Origin: Candidatus Omnitrophota bacterium
Lineage (GTDB): Bacteria; Ratteibacteria; UBA8468; B48-G9; DTJG01
Assembly (NCBI GenBank): GCA_023818965.1
Contig: JAMWCD010000006.1
Coordinates: forward strand, 62,001 to 126,000
Reading direction: 5' to 3'
Length of the DNA stretch: 64,000 nt
Below, in pieces: positions 36,046-45,536 of this stretch. Each line of letters begins with the position of its first letter. Within the stretch, counting starts at the first letter, position 1. The position numbers and the translations under genes were made by a program. Below the pieces are notes generated by a model. That model was not told the origin of the DNA, ran no database searches, and saw nothing but the letters and a program-made list of their open reading frames with translations.

Positions 36046-36864
36046 TTAAAGTTCAATGATAACATTTTTCACAAGTTCTGTCAATAAGGGCTCTGCTTTT
36101 GAAGCATTGGCAAGGATTTCTTCAAATGTTGTAACCTTGAGGGCATCAGGTAGACACATATCAGTAATGACAGACATCCCAAAAACTTTCAAACCAGCGT
36201 GAACTGCTGCAATTACCTCAATAACTGTTGACATACACACCATATCAGCACCAATACCCCTGAGAAATCTATATTCTGCCTTTGTTTCAAGATTTGGTCC
36301 TGTTAAACCTACCAGAATCCCTTTTTTAACAGGAATTCCCTTTTTTAAAGCAATTTTCTCTGCCAGTTCAATAATTTCCAGATCATATGGTTGAGACATG
36401 TCAGGAAATCTTACACCAATTTCTTCATAATTCTGTCCAATCAGTGGATTATGTCCTGTAAGATTAATGTGGTCACAGATGATTACAATATCACCTGGTT
36501 TAAACATAGGATTTAATCCGCCTGCTGCATTTGATTCGAGGAGAATTTTCGCACCAAGAAATTTTAATACTCTGATAGGGAGAGCAATTTCTTTTGCAGA
36601 ATACCCCTCATATAAATGAAACCTCCCCTGAAAAGCAACCACCTTTTTATTTTTGATTCTTCCAAAAATAAGATTTCCCTGGTGGCCCTCCACAGTTGAA
36701 ACAGGAAAATTTGGAATTGCACTGTATGGAATACTTTTTTCAATATCAATACTTTCTGCAAATTTTCCAAGACCTGTGCCGAGGATGATGCCGATTTCAG
36801 GAATCATATCAACCTCATTTTTCAAAAATTTTGCTGACTGATTAATTTTTTCAAGTTCATTCAT
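36046..36864 (-). CDS. Purine-nucleoside phosphorylase, trimeric (PNP I)
   Basis: 272 residues, normal for the trimeric PunA/DeoD-II type. IGIILGTGLGKFAE lies at residues ~22-35, RFHLYEGYS near residue 90, the NAAGG motif near residue 120, and TGPNLETKAEYR and the CMSTVIEVI motif further on. It phosphorolyses guanosine and inosine (and deoxy forms) in purine salvage. GGAGG is placed before the ATG. It overlaps proC by 8 bp. Confidence 0.94.
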   Translation of the reverse strand: MNELEKINQSAKFLKNEVDMIPEIGIILGTGLGKFAESIDIEKSIPYSAIPNFPVSTVEGHQGNLIFGRIKNKKVVAFQGRFHLYEGYSAKEIALPIRVLKFLGAKILLESNAAGGLNPMFKPGDIVIICDHINLTGHNPLIGQNYEEIGVRFPDMSQPYDLEIIELAEKIALKKGIPVKKGILVGLTGPNLETKAEYRFLRGIGADMVCMSTVIEVIAAVHAGLKVFGMSVITDMCLPDALKVTTFEEILANASKAEPLLTELVKNVIIEL

Positions 36865-37699
36865 GTTCCCTCCGTGTATTATTTATGTTTTGACCGGACA
36901 ATTCTATTGCTCTTTTTTCTGCTGATTCAAAGGCGGATTGGAGAATTTTTGAAATGTTGCCTTCAATGAGTTTTGAAATGCCTGCAATGGTTGTTCCACC
37001 AGGAGAGCATACCCTTTCTTTTAAATCGGCTGGTGATTTTCCGGATTTTTGAAGCATCGTCCCTGAACCTTCAAATAATCCTGACACAATACGTGTTGAA
37101 ATATTTTTAGAAAAACCCCTGTTTCTCAAAAATTCCTCAATGATTTCCGCAAGATAAAAAATAAAGCCCGGACCACTTCCAGCAACTGCTGTTACAAGAA
37201 ACATATCTTTTTCTTTGACCTTAAAACAGAACGCTGTTTTTGAGAATATTGAAATAACATGTTTCAAAACAGGCGTTTTTACCTTTTTTGAACAATAACC
37301 AATTAATCCTTTTCCATATTCAATTGTAAGATTTGGCATCATCCTGATGATGGGTATGTTCCTTCTCAGAAAGGAATGCAGAGAATCAATTGTGATTCCT
37401 GCTGCAACACTTATTATTGTGGACGAATTTTTTATGTACGGTGCAATATCACCACATAGAGAAGGAATGTCTTTTGGTTTTACTGCCAGCAAAATAAAAC
37501 GTGATGATTCAACAAGGTGTCTGTGATTACAAATTTTTACATTGAACCGCTTTCTGAAATTTTCTGTTTTTTTCTTATCAATGTCACTGGCACAAATTTG
37601 TGCAGGTGAAACTTTGCTAAATTGAATAAGACCATTGACTATTGCCTGAGCGATATTGCCACAACCGATAATGCCAAATGTAAATTTTTCTTCTGTCAA
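36857..37699 (-). CDS. proC: Pyrroline-5-carboxylate reductase
   Basis: 280 residues. The N-terminal Rossmann motif is GIIGCGNIAQAIV (residues ~9-21); AVKP and RMMPNL are in the middle; the C-terminal dimerisation domain contains GSGPGFIFYLAE and the signature region ending in CSPGGTTIAGI. It makes the last step to proline. Start and stop overlap its neighbours. Confidence 0.95.
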   Translation of the reverse strand: MTEEKFTFGIIGCGNIAQAIVNGLIQFSKVSPAQICASDIDKKKTENFRKRFNVKICNHRHLVESSRFILLAVKPKDIPSLCGDIAPYIKNSSTIISVAAGITIDSLHSFLRRNIPIIRMMPNLTIEYGKGLIGYCSKKVKTPVLKHVISIFSKTAFCFKVKEKDMFLVTAVAGSGPGFIFYLAEIIEEFLRNRGFSKNISTRIVSGLFEGSGTMLQKSGKSPADLKERVCSPGGTTIAGISKLIEGNISKILQSAFESAEKRAIELSGQNINNTRREHE

Positions 37700-38436
37700 C
37701 CTGCTTCCTCTCCTTCCACTTCACCAACCTTGATCTGAAGGTTTTCCCTGTCTTCTATCCTCTCAATCATTCCGTCTCTGATCCATATGACCCTGTCAGA
37801 TACATCAAGCATTTTTAAATCGTGTGTTGCTGTGATAATGCTGACTTCTTTATTTCTATTCATCTCCTTAAGCAGGTGAATGATTTCTTTTCCTGTTTTT
37901 AAATCAAGATTTCCTGTTGGTTCATCTGCAAGAATAATCGCAGGGTCATTCGCAAGCGCCCTCGCAATTGCAACACGTTGTTGCTGTCCGCCTGAAAGTT
38001 CAAAAGGTTTATGATGTAATCTTGCACCCAGACCAACTGTTTCAAGTAATTCTTTTGCTTTATTCATTGCTTCATCCATTTCCATTCCACCAAAAATCAT
38101 TGGAAGCATAACATTTTCAAGTGCTGTCATAACAGGAATAAGATTAAATGTCTGGAAAATATAACCAATTTTTCTACATCTCAACCATGCAAGTTCATAT
38201 GCATCAAGTTGTGCAATATCCACTTCGTCAATATACACTTTCCCCTCTGTCGGTTTATCAAGTCCTCCTATCATATTGAACAGTGTTGTTTTTCCACTTC
38301 CTGAAGGACCCATAATTGATATGTACTCACCCCTATAAATTTCAAGGTCAATGCCCTTCAACACATTAAGTGGAATTTTACCAAGAAGAAATGTTTTCTT
38401 TAAACCAATTGTCCTTACAATTGCTTCTCTCGGCAT
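37696..38436 (-). CDS. LolD/MacB-type ABC transporter ATP-binding protein
   Basis: 246 residues from the ATG at 38436, because AAGGAG lies 6 bases upstream; an ATG two codons earlier directly touches that site. Walker [11 protein letters not shown]-loop [11 protein letters not shown], signature [15 protein letters not shown], Walker [12 protein letters not shown] and the switch His in TATHD are all intact. It powers the small FtsX-type permease encoded just upstream. The substrate could be a lipoprotein or a small exported molecule. Confidence 0.92.
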   Translation of the reverse strand: MPREAIVRTIGLKKTFLLGKIPLNVLKGIDLEIYRGEYISIMGPSGSGKTTLFNMIGGLDKPTEGKVYIDEVDIAQLDAYELAWLRCRKIGYIFQTFNLIPVMTALENVMLPMIFGGMEMDEAMNKAKELLETVGLGARLHHKPFELSGGQQQRVAIARALANDPAIILADEPTGNLDLKTGKEIIHLLKEMNRNKEVSIITATHDLKMLDVSDRVIWIRDGMIERIEDRENLQIKVGEVEGEEAG

Positions 38437-38450
38437 AATCATCTCCTTGT

Positions 38451-39104
38451 TTAGACCTCCCTGCGAATTGCTTCAGCCGGTTCAAGTTTTGCTGAAACAT
38501 ATGCAGGGTAAATTGCACCGATAACTGATATCAGTACTCCAAGTAAAATACTGAAAAGTGAATATTTTAAAAGCAGTCCTGCAGGGAAAATGTGCCATAT
38601 GAGCCCTTTATATCTTAAAACATAAACAAAAAATGTTGCCAGTGTCCCGAAAATAACACCGATGATGGAACCAACAAAACCCTGCATTGATGATTCAATA
38701 ATAAAAAGTTCAACAATGAACTTATCAAGGGCACCAAGACATTTCATCGTTCCGATTTCGCGAGAACGTTCTGTAACAGCCATAAGCATCGCATTAACAA
38801 TTCCTACGACACACACAATCAAAGACAGTGAAACAAGCCATAACTGACGAATTCTTATTTCCTCAAGATTTTGCTGAATTGTGATTTTAATGTTTTCAGG
38901 ACCTTTTTCAAGTATACCTGCTGTAAATGCGTTACTGCTTAATATGGACATTAAAAATGCAATGCCCAGAACAATGGACATTGTTACAATGATTGACCTT
39001 CCAAACCTTATTTTTATGCTTCGCATACTCATGTTGAAGGCATGACTCAACGGTAGTGTCAACTGCTTTCCAATTTTCTTTTTTTCTGGTACCCTGGTTG
39101 CCAT
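38451..39104 (-). CDS. Minimal FtsX/MacB-type ABC permease lacking periplasmic domain
   Basis: 217 residues. One N-terminal membrane segment (~35-58) is followed after only ~30 residues by the three-helix FtsX domain (GIVNAMLMAVTERSREIGTMKCLGA, ending SAKLEPAEAIRR). MacB and LolC/E proteins normally carry a ~200-residue periplasmic domain between helices 1 and 2; it is absent here. It probably forms a homodimer with the ATPase downstream. AGGAGT precedes the ATG. Confidence 0.85.
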   Translation of the reverse strand: MATRVPEKKKIGKQLTLPLSHAFNMSMRSIKIRFGRSIIVTMSIVLGIAFLMSILSSNAFTAGILEKGPENIKITIQQNLEEIRIRQLWLVSLSLIVCVVGIVNAMLMAVTERSREIGTMKCLGALDKFIVELFIIESSMQGFVGSIIGVIFGTLATFFVYVLRYKGLIWHIFPAGLLLKYSLFSILLGVLISVIGAIYPAYVSAKLEPAEAIRREV

Positions 39105-39146
39105 TTTTACTCCTTGTTTGACAGATAAATTTTAAACCATTTTATT

Positions 39147-40055
39147 TTATTCGTAAAGAAAGCATGCTACAAGATGTTCTTTTTCCTTTTCCTTTAGTTG
39201 AGGTTTTACTTCAAAACATATTTTTTTTGCAAACGAACATCTATAAGCAAACGGGCATCCCTGTGATGTTTTATCAACAGTTTCTATTGTCTTAATTGAT
39301 ACCGGATTATAGAGTAAACAGGTATATGGGTGAAGTGGTGATTTTAGCACCTGACTTATTAAACCCTGTTCCACAATATTGCCCCTGTAAATTACGATAA
39401 TCTTCTCGCACATTTTTTCCACGATTTTCAGGTTATGTGAAATGAATACATAGGTCAGTCCAAAAATTTTTTTCAACCTGTCAAGGAGGTTCAGAATATA
39501 AACTTCTGTTGTTGCATCAAGATTTCCTGTTGGTTCATCTGCAATGATACATTCAGGATTTCCTGCAATAGCCCTTGCGATTGCTACCCTCTGTCTCTCT
39601 CCGCCACTCATCTGGTGAGGATATCTATCTTTGTAGTTCTGTGGAAGTCCAACAGCATCGAGGACATCTGCGATTTTTTTGGTTTTTCTTTCGTCTTCTG
39701 GCATAGCTTCTTTTATTATTCTTTCAACATTTGCTCTTGGATTTAATGATTTGAATGGATTTTGAAAAATTATTCTGACATTTTTTCTGAAAAATCTGAG
39801 TTCTGTTTCAGAAAATTTTGTTATATTTGTTCCTTTATAATACACTGAACCATCATCTGGTCTTACCAGCAATAGTAATATTTTTGCGAGAGTGGTTTTT
39901 CCTGAACCTGATTCACCGACAATACCAGTATTGACACCTTTATTGATGGTCATTGAAACATTGTCAATGGCTAATACCACTCTTTTGTTAATTCCCAGAA
40001 AATCCCTTACAGTGAAAGTTTTTTTAACTTTTTCACATCTGATGATTTCTTCCAT
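39147..40055 (-). CDS. oppF: Oligopeptide/nickel-type ABC transporter ATPase (OppF-like)
   Basis: 302 residues. Walker [23 protein letters not shown] (Q-loop), signature [14 protein letters not shown], Walker [12 protein letters not shown], switch His in FISHNL. The C-terminal oligopeptide-transporter extension has the C-P...C cluster (CPFAYRCSFAKKIC) of the family. It works with OppD as the ATPase pair. It overlaps oppD by 23 bp. Confidence 0.92.
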   Translation of the reverse strand: MEEIIRCEKVKKTFTVRDFLGINKRVVLAIDNVSMTINKGVNTGIVGESGSGKTTLAKILLLLVRPDDGSVYYKGTNITKFSETELRFFRKNVRIIFQNPFKSLNPRANVERIIKEAMPEDERKTKKIADVLDAVGLPQNYKDRYPHQMSGGERQRVAIARAIAGNPECIIADEPTGNLDATTEVYILNLLDRLKKIFGLTYVFISHNLKIVEKMCEKIIVIYRGNIVEQGLISQVLKSPLHPYTCLLYNPVSIKTIETVDKTSQGCPFAYRCSFAKKICFEVKPQLKEKEKEHLVACFLYE

Positions 40056-40965
40056 GTTTGATGCACCTGATTCCTGTTAATGAATCACGCCATATAAAGG
40101 GAATTTTTTTCTGACACTTTTGTTCTCTTTCAGGGCATTTTTCAAAAAATGGACACCAATCATTGATATCAGTTTGAGATGATACTGGAATTTTTTCATT
40201 GAAATATTTTTTATCAATGTTTCCAAGTAAAATACCTGAGTATGGATGCAGTGGTTTTTCTCTGTCAGGCCTGAAAATTTCTACAATGTGTCCCTTATAC
40301 ATAATTCCGATACGAATACCAATACTCATTGCAAGTTCAAGGTCATGTGTGATGAAAAATATGGCAGGATGATATTTTTCTCTGATTTTGGATAAAAGAT
40401 TAATAATCTGCCGGGTTGTGAGAACATCAAGGGCAGTGGTTGGTTCATCTGCGATAATGATAGATGGATTATTAATCAATGCCATGGCTATCATAACTCT
40501 CTGTTGTTGTCCACCACTTATTTGATGCGGATAGACAAGTTGTATCTCTGGTTCAAGACCAACATCTTTTAATGTTTTTGTTATCAACTGATTTTTGTCT
40601 TCTGTTGTTCCATGAAGTGCTTCCTGAAGATGAACCCCCACAGTGAAAAGCGGGTCAAGGTAAGCACCGGGGTCCTGAAAAATAATACTGATGTCTTTGC
40701 CCCTGATACTTCTTATTGATTGTTCGTTCACATTCAATATATTTTGACCGTTGAGTAGAATTTCTCCTGATGTAACCACAAAACTTTTCGGCAACAGTCG
40801 CATTATTGAAAGCGCAAGTGTTGTTTTTCCTGAACCTGACTCACCAACAAGGCAGAACAGTTCACCTTTCTCAACAAAAAAATTGATATCATTAAGAACA
40901 GGAATCAGTTGTGTTCTTTCTCTTCTTGAAACCGCCAGATTTACAATTTTAAGCACATATTCCAT
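40033..40965 (-). CDS. oppD: Oligopeptide-type ABC transporter ATPase (OppD-like)
   Basis: 310 residues. Walker [15 protein letters not shown]-loop FQDPGAYLDPLF, signature [15 protein letters not shown], Walker B IIADEPTTALDV, switch His in FITHDLEL. The Cys-containing C-terminal extension (CPFFEKCPEREQKC) is also present. It is the second ATPase of the Opp/Dpp system; the start lies 2 bp after the oppC stop. Confidence 0.92.
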   Translation of the reverse strand: MEYVLKIVNLAVSRRERTQLIPVLNDINFFVEKGELFCLVGESGSGKTTLALSIMRLLPKSFVVTSGEILLNGQNILNVNEQSIRSIRGKDISIIFQDPGAYLDPLFTVGVHLQEALHGTTEDKNQLITKTLKDVGLEPEIQLVYPHQISGGQQQRVMIAMALINNPSIIIADEPTTALDVLTTRQIINLLSKIREKYHPAIFFITHDLELAMSIGIRIGIMYKGHIVEIFRPDREKPLHPYSGILLGNIDKKYFNEKIPVSSQTDINDWCPFFEKCPEREQKCQKKIPFIWRDSLTGIRCIKHGRNHQM

Positions 40966-40967
40966 TT

Positions 40968-42026
40968 TTACCAGTTTTTCGGGTCAAGAACATTTCTCAG
41001 GGCATCACCAAGGAGATTAAAGTTTATCAGCACCACGAATATAAAAAAGCCCGCAAGTAATAACCATGGGGCATCACCCAGTACCCTGAGGTTTCCGATT
41101 GTTGATGAAAGAATATTTCCCCAGCTTGGATAAGGTTCCTGGATACCAAGTCCGAGTAAACTGAGTGCAGCTTCTCCAATAATGTAACCAGGAACACTGA
41201 TCGTAAGGGCAGTAATTGTGTAAGAAAATGTGTTGGGTAGTATATGAAAAATTAAAATTCTCCAGTGAGAAAGCCCCAGTGATTTTGCTGCTAGAACATA
41301 ATCTTCTTCTTTGATGGAAAGTACCATACCCCTGATAATTCTCGCCAGTCCTGCCCATCCGATCAAACTGAGAATCAGGACAATGAGTAGATAGACCTGA
41401 ATGCTTGATAAGTTAAGAGGAAACATTGCCCTGAGGGAAAGCATCAGGTAAAATGATGGAAACACCATGAGAATTTCTACAAGTCGCATCAGAATCTGGT
41501 CAATTATCCCACCAAAATAGCCAGCAATTCCACCAGTAATCATTCCCAGGGTAAATGAAATTATTACGCCTGCGATACTGATCGAGAGGGAAATTCTTCC
41601 ACCGTATAATAATCTTGAAAAGATATCCCTTCCGTATGTATCAGTACCAAAAAGAAAAATTCCTGCAGGTTTGTCAACACCAAAAAGATATTTTTTTGTT
41701 TTAAAAAAGAAAAGAATCTTTCTTTCGGGTCCATCAACAAAAAATTTGATCGGGTAAATTTTTGATGTATCTTCTCGGTAAGACCTGAACACAGGGTCAT
41801 CGACCACTGTATTATAAACAAAGGGTCTGATATGAAAGTTCCCCTGTGTGTCAAAGAAATGAATCTTTGTTGGTGGATGATATGGTTTGTCTCTGAATTG
41901 ATAATCAAAATGGTAGGGTGCAAGAATATCAGCAAGAAAAGAAACAATGTAAAAAATGACAAGGAACCAGAAACTGAAAAATGCAAGTTTACTGTGGTTT
42001 TTCAATCTCTGGAAAAAATTTTTCAT
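40968..42026 (-). CDS. oppC: Oligopeptide-type ABC permease (OppC-like) with large first loop
   Basis: 352 residues. One N-terminal helix (~17-34) is followed by an extracytoplasmic insert of ~85 residues (from PYHFDYQFRDKPYHPP to GTDTYGRDIFSR), then five helices with the EAA-type motif AKSLGLSHWRILIFHILPN. The insert is larger than in classical OppC; the same layout is recalled from environmental peptide/saccharide importers. It is ATGA-coupled to oppB. Confidence 0.9.
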   Translation of the reverse strand: MKNFFQRLKNHSKLAFFSFWFLVIFYIVSFLADILAPYHFDYQFRDKPYHPPTKIHFFDTQGNFHIRPFVYNTVVDDPVFRSYREDTSKIYPIKFFVDGPERKILFFFKTKKYLFGVDKPAGIFLFGTDTYGRDIFSRLLYGGRISLSISIAGVIISFTLGMITGGIAGYFGGIIDQILMRLVEILMVFPSFYLMLSLRAMFPLNLSSIQVYLLIVLILSLIGWAGLARIIRGMVLSIKEEDYVLAAKSLGLSHWRILIFHILPNTFSYTITALTISVPGYIIGEAALSLLGLGIQEPYPSWGNILSSTIGNLRVLGDAPWLLLAGFFIFVVLINFNLLGDALRNVLDPKNW

Positions 42027-42988
42027 GTTATTCGTATCCTCGGATCAAAAAATGCAATCAGAATATCACCGATAAGATTTCCAATAATCAAAAGAAAACT
42101 GCTGATCACAAGAGAACCCATTACGAGGTACAGGTCATGAGAAAGAACTGCCTCAAGTATTAAACTACCCATGCCAGGCCAGCCACAAATGATTTCTGTA
42201 AGTGCTGCACCATTTAAGATTGTACCTATTTCCATACCAAGGATTGTAAACATGGGATTCATTGCATTTCTTAATGTGTGTTTGAAAATAACAGAACGTG
42301 CTGGTAATCCGCGTGCCCATGCAGCAAGAATATATGGATTGTTAAATGTTTCAACAAAATTATTTCTCATCAATCTGAAAATCCATCCTGTATTAACAAA
42401 ACACAAAACAATCCCGGGGACAAGAAGATGTTTCATATAATCCGCAAAAATCACAAAAGTGCCTGCATTGATATCAAAAATACTTCTTGTGCCACCGAGC
42501 GGCAAAACAGCCGTTTTACTGATGAAGTAGACAAAAAGTAATGCAACAAAAAAGGAAGGTAATGATATGGAAATATATGCAAGCATGGAAAGGAATCTAT
42601 CAGTAAAAGAATTTTCCTTGTATCCGGCAAGTACTGCCAGTGGAATTGCTATCAGCCAGCTGAGGAAAAGTGAAAAAATGGCAAGGCACAATGTATTTTT
42701 CAGCCTGAACTTGATTAACGTGCGAACTGGAATATGATAGGCAAAAGAGACCCCGAAATCAAACCTGACGAGATTTTTTAACCAGTAAAAATACTGTACA
42801 ATCACTGGTTTATCGAGACCAAAACTTGTTCTCATCTGTTGAATTGTTTCTGGGGATATTTCAGGGTTCATTTTCATCTGTGCAAAATAATCCCCGGGAG
42901 ATGATTGAATAATGATAAATGAAACAAAACTCATTCCAATTAACATTGGAATCAGATGTAATAAACGTTTCAGTATAAGTTTTTTCAT
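42023..42988 (-). CDS. oppB: Oligopeptide-type ABC permease (OppB-like)
   Basis: 321 residues, about six helices. The N terminus RLLHLIPMLIGMSFVSF and the region PGDYFAQMKMNPEISPETIQQMR are typical of OppB/DppB. The cytoplasmic EAA-type loop is AWARGLPARSVIFKHTLRNA. It pairs with OppC to form the channel. No substrate-binding protein gene is in this operon. Confidence 0.92.
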   Translation of the reverse strand: MKKLILKRLLHLIPMLIGMSFVSFIIIQSSPGDYFAQMKMNPEISPETIQQMRTSFGLDKPVIVQYFYWLKNLVRFDFGVSFAYHIPVRTLIKFRLKNTLCLAIFSLFLSWLIAIPLAVLAGYKENSFTDRFLSMLAYISISLPSFFVALLFVYFISKTAVLPLGGTRSIFDINAGTFVIFADYMKHLLVPGIVLCFVNTGWIFRLMRNNFVETFNNPYILAAWARGLPARSVIFKHTLRNAMNPMFTILGMEIGTILNGAALTEIICGWPGMGSLILEAVLSHDLYLVMGSLVISSFLLIIGNLIGDILIAFFDPRIRIT

Positions 42989-43467
42989 TTTTCAGGCAAA
43001 ATTATTTTGATCTTCCTTTTTTTCAGACCAATGAAATCTATCAGAACCTTCATGGATCTGTCAGGAATTTTTTCAATCGCAACCTCTGGCCATTCAACCA
43101 GAACCAGTCCTTTTTCTGTGTATTCCCTGAACCCAAAACTTTCAAGTTCAAAAAAATGTTTGATTCTGTAAAAGTCGAAGTGGTAAATATAACTTTTCCC
43201 GTATTTATATTCATGAACAATAGTAAACGAGGGGCTGGAAACATCGTTTTTCCCGGTAAGTGATTTAACAATTCCCCTGATCAATGTTGTTTTCCCTGAA
43301 CCAAAAGGTCCAATGAAAATTACGCATTGAATGCAGTATTTTTTTATCCATCCTGCAATCCTGGTACCAATGCTTTCTGTTTCACGTTCAGAAGATGATT
43401 GAAAACAAAAAGATTTTTTATGTGAAATGTTTGAATTCCTCTTCGGATATTTTGCTTTTGTGACCAT
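42985..43467 (-). CDS. tsaE: tRNA threonylcarbamoyladenosine synthesis ATPase TsaE
   Basis: 160 residues. Walker A-like GPFGSGKTTL (~residues 58-67), then SPSFTIVHEY and HFDFYRI, which are hallmark TsaE segments. It is the ATPase partner of TsaD/TsaB in making t6A at position 37 of ANN-decoding tRNAs. The ATG at 43467 overlaps thiL by 50 bp and has only AAGG upstream. The overlapping N-terminal ~17 residues have no counterpart in usual TsaE. Confidence 0.92.
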   Translation of the reverse strand: MVTKAKYPKRNSNISHKKSFCFQSSSERETESIGTRIAGWIKKYCIQCVIFIGPFGSGKTTLIRGIVKSLTGKNDVSSPSFTIVHEYKYGKSYIYHFDFYRIKHFFELESFGFREYTEKGLVLVEWPEVAIEKIPDRSMKVLIDFIGLKKRKIKIILPEK

Positions 43468-44314
43468 TTTGATACCTTAGCAAAAACTGTTTTTTTTCTG
43501 TTAATCTTCCAATTTTTGTAATTGAAACATTATTGATGCTGTCAGGGATTAATGACTCATATTCAGGTGAAACTGCAAACAAAAGTTCATAATCTTCGCC
43601 ATCGTAGAGAGCAGAAAAGATTTTATTTTTTCTGGATGCATCAGCAGATACAGGGATTCTTTCTGCTTCTATTTCAAATCCACAGTTTGATGCTTCAGCA
43701 AGTTTTTTTGCATCAGAAGCAAGTCCGTCAGAAAGGTCTATCATTGCTGAGGGTTTAACAATCTCAATGATTTTTTTTGCTTCATGTATTCGTGGAATAA
43801 AACTGAATTGTTTCCTTTTCTGTGCACCTCCAAGGGTACCTGTGACAAAAAGAATATCGTTGGGTTTGCCTGTACTGCGAAGTACAAGATCTTCTTTTTT
43901 TACAATTCCAGCAAGAAATATATTGATAAAAAGAACTTCTGACCTTGATAGGTTGCCGCCAACAATATCAATATTAAACTGTTTTGCCAGGTCAAGAATT
44001 CCTTTATAAATTTTTTTGCATATGTCTGATTTGTTTTTTTCCATTCCCACAGAAACCAGTGCCCACAATGGAATACCTCCCATTGCAGCAATATCACTGA
44101 TATTTACTCCGAGTGCCTTCCATCCAATACCATAGGGTGAAACCCTGCCTGAAATAAAGTGTACACGGTCGACGACAACGTCTGTGGTGAGAAGAAGGTA
44201 GGTATCGTTAGAATAATCAATCACAGCGGTATCGTCTCCAATGCCAAGAATAACTTCATCCCTGATAGGTTTACAATGTTTTTTCAGCCATTTAATAATT
44301 TGTTGCTCGTCCAT
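43418..44314 (-). CDS. thiL: Thiamine-monophosphate kinase
   Basis: 298 residues from the ATG at 44314, 1 bp after the argG stop; a TTG at 44353 would add 13 residues inside argG without a ribosome binding site. Conserved stretches are GIGDDTAVI, TTDVVVDRVHF, ISDIAAMGG, DIVGGNLSRS, DLSDGLASD and DGEDYELLF. It makes thiamine diphosphate. No other thiamine gene is nearby. Confidence 0.93.
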   Translation of the reverse strand: MDEQQIIKWLKKHCKPIRDEVILGIGDDTAVIDYSNDTYLLLTTDVVVDRVHFISGRVSPYGIGWKALGVNISDIAAMGGIPLWALVSVGMEKNKSDICKKIYKGILDLAKQFNIDIVGGNLSRSEVLFINIFLAGIVKKEDLVLRSTGKPNDILFVTGTLGGAQKRKQFSFIPRIHEAKKIIEIVKPSAMIDLSDGLASDAKKLAEASNCGFEIEAERIPVSADASRKNKIFSALYDGEDYELLFAVSPEYESLIPDSINNVSITKIGRLTEKKQFLLRYQNGHKSKISEEEFKHFT

Positions 44315-44315
44315 A

Positions 44316-45521
44316 TCATTGTTTTCTGAATTTTCTATTTCTCTGTCCTTCAAGGATCAGAGGTAATCCATAAAGATCAATAAATCCCTTTGATGCCCTG
44401 TGGTCAAAGATATCTTTTTCTGTGTAGGTTGAAAGTTTTTCTTCATAAAGAGAGTAAGGTGATTTTCTCCCAACCACGACACATTGTCCTTTGAAAAGTT
44501 TTACCCTGACAGTCCCTGTCACATATTTTTGTGTTTCATTGATAAATGCTTCAAGGCATTTTCTAAAATCACTGAACCAGTATCCATAATAAATGAGTTC
44601 AGAAAATTTCTGACTGATGATGGTTTTAAAATGCATCAGTTCCCTTTCAAGGACAAGTTTTTCAAGTTCACTGTGGGCTGAATGTAAAATGACTGCTGCT
44701 GGTGCCTCATAAATTTCTCTTGATTTAATACCAACAAGGCGATTCTCTACCATGTCGATTCTACCGACTCCATGTTTGCCACCGATTTTATTAAGTAATG
44801 AAATAAGTTCTAAACCCTTCATTGTTTTTCCATTAATTTTCACAGGGATACCCTGATAAAATTCAATCTCAAGATATTCTGGTGTTGCTGGCGCTTTTTC
44901 TGCACTTTGCGTAATCTGGTAAGCATCTTCAGGCGGCTGTTGCCACGGGTCTTCAAGTGGACCACATTCAATTGAAATACCCCATAAATTCCAGTCAATA
45001 CTGTAAGGTTTCTTTTTTGTTACATCAACCGGAATACCATGTTTTTTTGCATATTCGATTTCCTGTTCTCTTGATTTGAACTCCCATTCTCTCACAGGAG
45101 CAATGATTTTCAATTCAGGCGCAAGATTTTTAAAGGCAAGTTCAAACCTCACCTGGTCATTACCTTTACCTGTGCATCCATGCGCCACAGCATCAGCATT
45201 TTCTTTTTTTGCTACCTCAACCATATTTTTTGCGATCAATGGTCTTGAGAGAGATGTAGCAAGGGGATATTTACCCTCATAAAGGGCAGAACCTTTTAGT
45301 GCCGGGAAGATGTACTCATTGATAAATTCCTCTTTTAAATCCATGAAATAAAATTTCTTTGCCCCTGTCTGAATTGCTTTTTTTTCAAGAGCAGAGGGAT
45401 TTTCTTTCTGTCCAATATCAGCAGTAAAAGCGATAATTTCTGCATCATATTTTGTCTGTAACCATTTAATGATCACAGATGTGTCAAGTCCACCTGAGTA
45501 AGCAACGACAATCTTTTTCAT
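44316..45521 (-). CDS. argG: Argininosuccinate synthase
   Basis: 401 residues. N-terminal pyrophosphatase loop [10 protein letters not shown] (residues 7-16), [14 protein letters not shown] near residue 115, then the [13 protein letters not shown] and [17 protein letters not shown] regions. It condenses citrulline and aspartate in arginine synthesis. A GNAT gene resembling short N-acetylglutamate synthases is two genes upstream; argH is not in the window. GGGGGT precedes the ATG. Confidence 0.96.
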   Translation of the reverse strand: MKKIVVAYSGGLDTSVIIKWLQTKYDAEIIAFTADIGQKENPSALEKKAIQTGAKKFYFMDLKEEFINEYIFPALKGSALYEGKYPLATSLSRPLIAKNMVEVAKKENADAVAHGCTGKGNDQVRFELAFKNLAPELKIIAPVREWEFKSREQEIEYAKKHGIPVDVTKKKPYSIDWNLWGISIECGPLEDPWQQPPEDAYQITQSAEKAPATPEYLEIEFYQGIPVKINGKTMKGLELISLLNKIGGKHGVGRIDMVENRLVGIKSREIYEAPAAVILHSAHSELEKLVLERELMHFKTIISQKFSELIYYGYWFSDFRKCLEAFINETQKYVTGTVRVKLFKGQCVVVGRKSPYSLYEEKLSTYTEKDIFDHRASKGFIDLYGLPLILEGQRNRKFRKQ

Positions 45522-45536
45522 TTTTTACCCCCATTG

